This document shows, piece after piece, positions 61,233-64,000 of a stretch of 64,000 nt of DNA (within the stretch, counting starts at the first letter, position 1; every line of letters starts with the position of its first letter). The position numbers were made by a program, and so were the translations under genes. Origin of the DNA: Eubacterium oxidoreducens (GTDB lineage: Bacteria > Bacillota > Clostridia > Lachnospirales > Lachnospiraceae); contig NZ_FMXR01000007.1 of NCBI RefSeq assembly GCF_900104415.1, positions 62,001-126,000 of the forward strand. The letters are read 5' to 3'. The notes beneath the pieces were generated by a model. The model did not search any database. It was not told where the DNA came from and saw nothing but the letters and a program-made list of their open reading frames with translations.

Positions 61233-61586
61233 GCATGGGATTGGAAACTGAAAAATTGTACTTATCCTAGAACAAGAACACATTTCTATGTATATATCTT
61301 TTAAAAAATCATTTTATTTCAATCGTATTTCACCAAAAAAAGACATATAAAGTCGCAATACAGAGGGTAACAGGGCGCTAACGTAAGTTCGCGCCTTTTT
61401 ATGCGAAATGCACAAAAAATGGCATGGTATACCATTAAAATACGGTTATTCCGAATTTGAATGATAGTAAAAATAAACAAGAAAACAAGAAGAGAATATC
61501 CTTGTTATAATGAAAATGTCAAAAAAGTAAGATTGGCGCATTTTGTTAATGTGTCAAAATCAACAATAACAAAAGGAGAAGAGGAT
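61233..61586. other. Intergenic region upstream of athL
   Basis: It contains a terminator stem (GGCGC 61374-61378 / GCGCC 61391-61395 followed by TTTTTAT), the palindrome TGGTATACCA (about 61425-61434), TATAAT (61506-61511) as probable -10 without a good -35, and the inverted repeat TTGGCGCATT (61533-61542) / AATGTGTCAA (61548-61557). The weak -35 and the palindromes suggest that athL is controlled by a specific regulator. No gene seen. Confidence 0.5.
61374..61402 (+). terminator. Terminator downstream of DUF5721 gene
   Basis: GGCGC / GCGCC stem around TAACGTAAGTTC, followed by TTTTTAT; 140 bp after the DUF5721 stop. Confidence 0.65.
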
Positions 61587-64000
61587 ATGTCAGAACTTGT
61601 AAGAAAAACGATGATGACGACCGGTGGTCCTGTTTTCGTATATGTAGACGAAGAAGAGGATAAAATCGTCAGAGTTACACCGATGGATCTGGATGATGAT
61701 GATGCTCCTGGTTGGAAGATTGAGGCCAGAGGTCATGAATTCACACCACCAAGAAAAACAACGGTTACACCAGTTACACAGCAGTTTAAATCAATGATTT
61801 ATTCGGATCGTCGTAACTTGTACCCAATGAAGAGAGTGGACTTCGATCCAAATGGTGACAGACATGAAGAAAACAGAGGTATTTCCGGATATGAGAGAAT
61901 CAGCTGGGATGAAGCTCTTGACATTGTCTGTAATGAAATTAGAAGAATCAAGAGAGATTATGGTCCTGGTGCAATGGTGATTGAGCCATCCTCTCATCAT
62001 TTATGGGGAACGGTAGGATACCGTCACTCAACATTATTTAGATTTATGAATGCCACAGGTATGACCTATGCGGATCATAACCCGGATTCGTGGGAAGGTT
62101 GGCACTGGGGTGCAACACATATGTACGGATTTACAGCTCGTCTTGGTAATCCGGAGCAGACAGATTTGTTGGAAGACTGCTTGCAGAATTGTGAAATGAT
62201 GGTATTTTGGTCATCAGACCCAGAGACCAATAATGGTATTTACGGAGCTTTTGAAAGTACAATTCGTCGTCGCTGGCTGAAAGAACTCGGCGTTAAGATG
62301 ATATTTATCGATCCATATTATAACCATACCAATCAGTTATATGGAGGAAAATGGTTCTCACCACAGCTTGGTACAGATGCGGCATTAGCACTTGGTATCG
62401 CTCATACATGGCTGGTAGAAGGAACTTATGATAAAGAATATGTAAAGACACATGCTGAAGGATTTGAAGAATGGACAGATTATGTGTTAGGTAAGTCAGA
62501 TGGAATTGAAAAGTCAGCGGATTGGGCTGCAAAAGAATGTAAGATTCCGGCATATGATATCCGTGCACTTGCAAGAGAGTGGGCAAAACATAAGACGATG
62601 CTTGCTGCCGGCGGACTTGGCGGATGGGGCGGATGCTGCCGTTCACCAATCGGTATGGACTGGTCAAGAATGATGATTGCATTAATTACCATGCAGGGTC
62701 TTGGTAAGCCGGGTATTAATATCTACTCTACAACACAGGGTGTGCCGGTAGATTCTGACTTCTATTTCCCTGGATATGCAGATGGTGGTATCTGTGGTGA
62801 TGCACAAAACTCTGCTGCAGGAGCAGTTCTTGCATATAGAATGTTCAACGGCGTAGATTCAAGACCGATGACTTCGAACCTTTCAACAGCGGCTGCCGTT
62901 CACGTAGACCGTATGCGTCTGCCGGAGACCATCTTAGATGATCGCGTAGAGTGGTATGGTCGTGGATTCGTTGGAGATTCACAAGAGCAGCAGTTCCATG
63001 AATATCATTATCCGGCAAATGGATTTAGCCGTGTTCAGATGCTTTATAAGTATGGTGGTTCACATATCGGAACTATGGGACAAGGTGACCGTTATGCAAG
63101 AATGTATCGTACTAAGAAACTTCCATTTGTAGTCAGCCAGTCAATCTGGTTTGAAGGAGAAGTTCCATTTGCAGATATTATTCTTCCTGCATGTACGAAC
63201 TTTGAAAGATGGGATATCGGTGAATGGGCATCGAACTCTGGATACAACCCGGATTCACATAACCAGGCAAACTACCGCGTGATTACACTTCAGAAGAAAT
63301 GTATTGAGCCACTTGGAGAGTCTATGTCTGATTACGAAATCTTCCATGCAATCTGTGAACGACTTCATGTTGGAGATGTATTCTCAGAAGGAAAGACAGA
63401 ACTTGGTTGGGTAAAGCAGATGTTCTATGCATCAGATCTTCCAAAGGTAGTTTCTTGGGAAAAATTCTTCGAGAAAGGTTACTTTATCGTACCGCTTGAT
63501 GGTAAGGCACCGTCAGCACCTGCATTCCGTTGGTTCGCAGAAGGAAGAGAACAAGATACAAGAGGATGGATTTCAAGATTCCGTCCGGGCGATTTGGTAG
63601 ATCAGCAAGGTCTGCAGACACAGTCCGGTAAGATTGAATTCGTTTCTAATTCGTTAAAGAGATTTGGTCACTATGACACAGATGATACAGAAAGACCGCT
63701 TATGCCGATGTATATTCCATCTTGGGAGGGACATCATACAGAGCGTATTAAGAAATATCCGCTTGCAGTACTTTCACCGCATCCACGTTTTAGTTTCCAT
63801 ACACAGGGTGATGGAAAGGATTCCTTTGTTCAGGATATCGAAGACCACCGCGTATTTGTAGATGGATTCTGGTATTGGATTATGAGAATTAATCCGAAGG
63901 ATGCCAAGGCAAGAGGCATTAAGAATAATGACCTTGTAAAGGCTTACAACGATAGAGGTGCCGTTATCTTTGCAGCGCAGGTAACAGAACGTGTACCGGA
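61587..64000 (+). CDS. athL: Pyrogallol-phloroglucinol transhydroxylase, large (molybdopterin) subunit, 3' end outside window
   Basis: 804 codons, open to the right edge; the Pelobacter acidigallici enzyme has about 875 residues as I recall. ATG 61587 follows AAAGGAG. The sequence is strikingly close to that protein throughout: 'TGGPVFVYV', 'NPDSWEGWHWG', 'LGNPEQ.DLLED', 'AAGGLGGWGGCCRSP', 'SQSIWFEGEVPFADIILPACTNFERWDI', 'LSPHPRFSFHTQGDGKDSF'. The molybdenum ligand and active-site residues known there (Ser175, Asp174, His144, Tyr404) correspond to Ser168, Asp167, His137 and Tyr397, a constant offset of 7. A DMSO-reductase-family Mo-bisMGD enzyme, it converts pyrogallol to phloroglucinol without net redox change in anaerobic gallate breakdown. 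The N-terminal FeS cysteines are absent, as expected, because the clusters are in the small subunit, which should lie beyond the window. Confidence 0.95.
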   Translation, partial: MSELVRKTMMTTGGPVFVYVDEEEDKIVRVTPMDLDDDDAPGWKIEARGHEFTPPRKTTVTPVTQQFKSMIYSDRRNLYPMKRVDFDPNGDRHEENRGISGYERISWDEALDIVCNEIRRIKRDYGPGAMVIEPSSHHLWGTVGYRHSTLFRFMNATGMTYADHNPDSWEGWHWGATHMYGFTARLGNPEQTDLLEDCLQNCEMMVFWSSDPETNNGIYGAFESTIRRRWLKELGVKMIFIDPYYNHTNQLYGGKWFSPQLGTDAALALGIAHTWLVEGTYDKEYVKTHAEGFEEWTDYVLGKSDGIEKSADWAAKECKIPAYDIRALAREWAKHKTMLAAGGLGGWGGCCRSPIGMDWSRMMIALITMQGLGKPGINIYSTTQGVPVDSDFYFPGYADGGICGDAQNSAAGAVLAYRMFNGVDSRPMTSNLSTAAAVHVDRMRLPETILDDRVEWYGRGFVGDSQEQQFHEYHYPANGFSRVQMLYKYGGSHIGTMGQGDRYARMYRTKKLPFVVSQSIWFEGEVPFADIILPACTNFERWDIGEWASNSGYNPDSHNQANYRVITLQKKCIEPLGESMSDYEIFHAICERLHVGDVFSEGKTELGWVKQMFYASDLPKVVSWEKFFEKGYFIVPLDGKAPSAPAFRWFAEGREQDTRGWISRFRPGDLVDQQGLQTQSGKIEFVSNSLKRFGHYDTDDTERPLMPMYIPSWEGHHTERIKKYPLAVLSPHPRFSFHTQGDGKDSFVQDIEDHRVFVDGFWYWIMRINPKDAKARGIKNNDLVKAYNDRGAVIFAAQVTERVP

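Overview
The window looks like chromosomal DNA from an anaerobic, probably motile, low-to-moderate GC Firmicute of the Lachnospiraceae/Eubacterium type. This rests on AGGAGG-type ribosome sites, the gene families present (MecA, class III ribonucleotide reductase, three chemoreceptors, surface proteins with Lys-rich C-terminal domains, an ECF sigma/anti-sigma pair) and a tRNA-Leu with an AAG anticodon. The last gene, cut by the right edge, is an unmistakable pyrogallol-phloroglucinol transhydroxylase large subunit (athL). It points to anaerobic breakdown of gallate, pyrogallol or flavonoids, as known in Eubacterium oxidoreducens-like bacteria. The species itself is an inference.

Layout. 1-9.7 kb: C-terminal part of an MMPL/RND exporter with a seven-fold repeat in its outer loop, a cytidylate-kinase-like protein, a divergent NTP_transf_5 / S26-type peptidase pair, a LysR regulator, an amidase, a HEAT-methyltransferase and mecA. 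9.7-12.8 kb: nrdG-nrdD behind a TTGACA-N17-TATAAT promoter with a NrdR-box-like site; NrdD carries a fused glutaredoxin-like domain. 12.8-13.8 kb: tRNA-Leu followed by about 850 bp of structured, gene-free DNA (tRNA-end duplication, GC-rich hairpins, a 126-bp dispersed repeat). 13.8-20.2 kb: a coiled-coil protein, a chemoreceptor, a secreted papain-like protease and a small SOS-controlled gene, followed by the second copy of the dispersed repeat.

20.4-29.4 kb is accessory: an AAA/DUF4143 ATPase with four 33-bp-spaced repeats upstream; a tightly coupled three-gene operon (an uncharacterised 484-residue protein, a coiled-coil/glycine-rich membrane protein, and a PLD-nuclease/DEAD helicase/DUF3427 protein) that is the best candidate for an undescribed, possibly defensive, system; then a GNAT, a Nudix and a small hypothetical gene. 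29.46-31.71 kb is an IS200/IS605 element (tnpA, tnpB lacking its zinc finger, candidate omega RNA), next to a deletion scar fusing pieces of a Na/Pi cotransporter and a PhoR-like kinase.

32-64 kb: a repeat-rich surface protein; a chemoreceptor, diguanylate cyclase and small partner; a SHOCT/OB-fold membrane protein; an XRE regulator convergent with an ECF sigma/anti-sigma operon; a periplasm-sensing GGDEF-GGDEF-EAL protein; a cobalamin methionine synthase operon (separate activation domain, MetH without that domain, Hcy-methyltransferase/MTHFR fusion); an acyl-ACP thioesterase; an HPt protein and another chemoreceptor; an ArsR/HMA/P-type ATPase zinc-cadmium efflux operon; a 1353-residue subtilase; a DUF5721 protein; and athL. 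No rRNA genes or CRISPR arrays were seen. Signalling (three chemoreceptors, two c-di-GMP proteins, an HPt) and secreted surface proteins dominate the right half.
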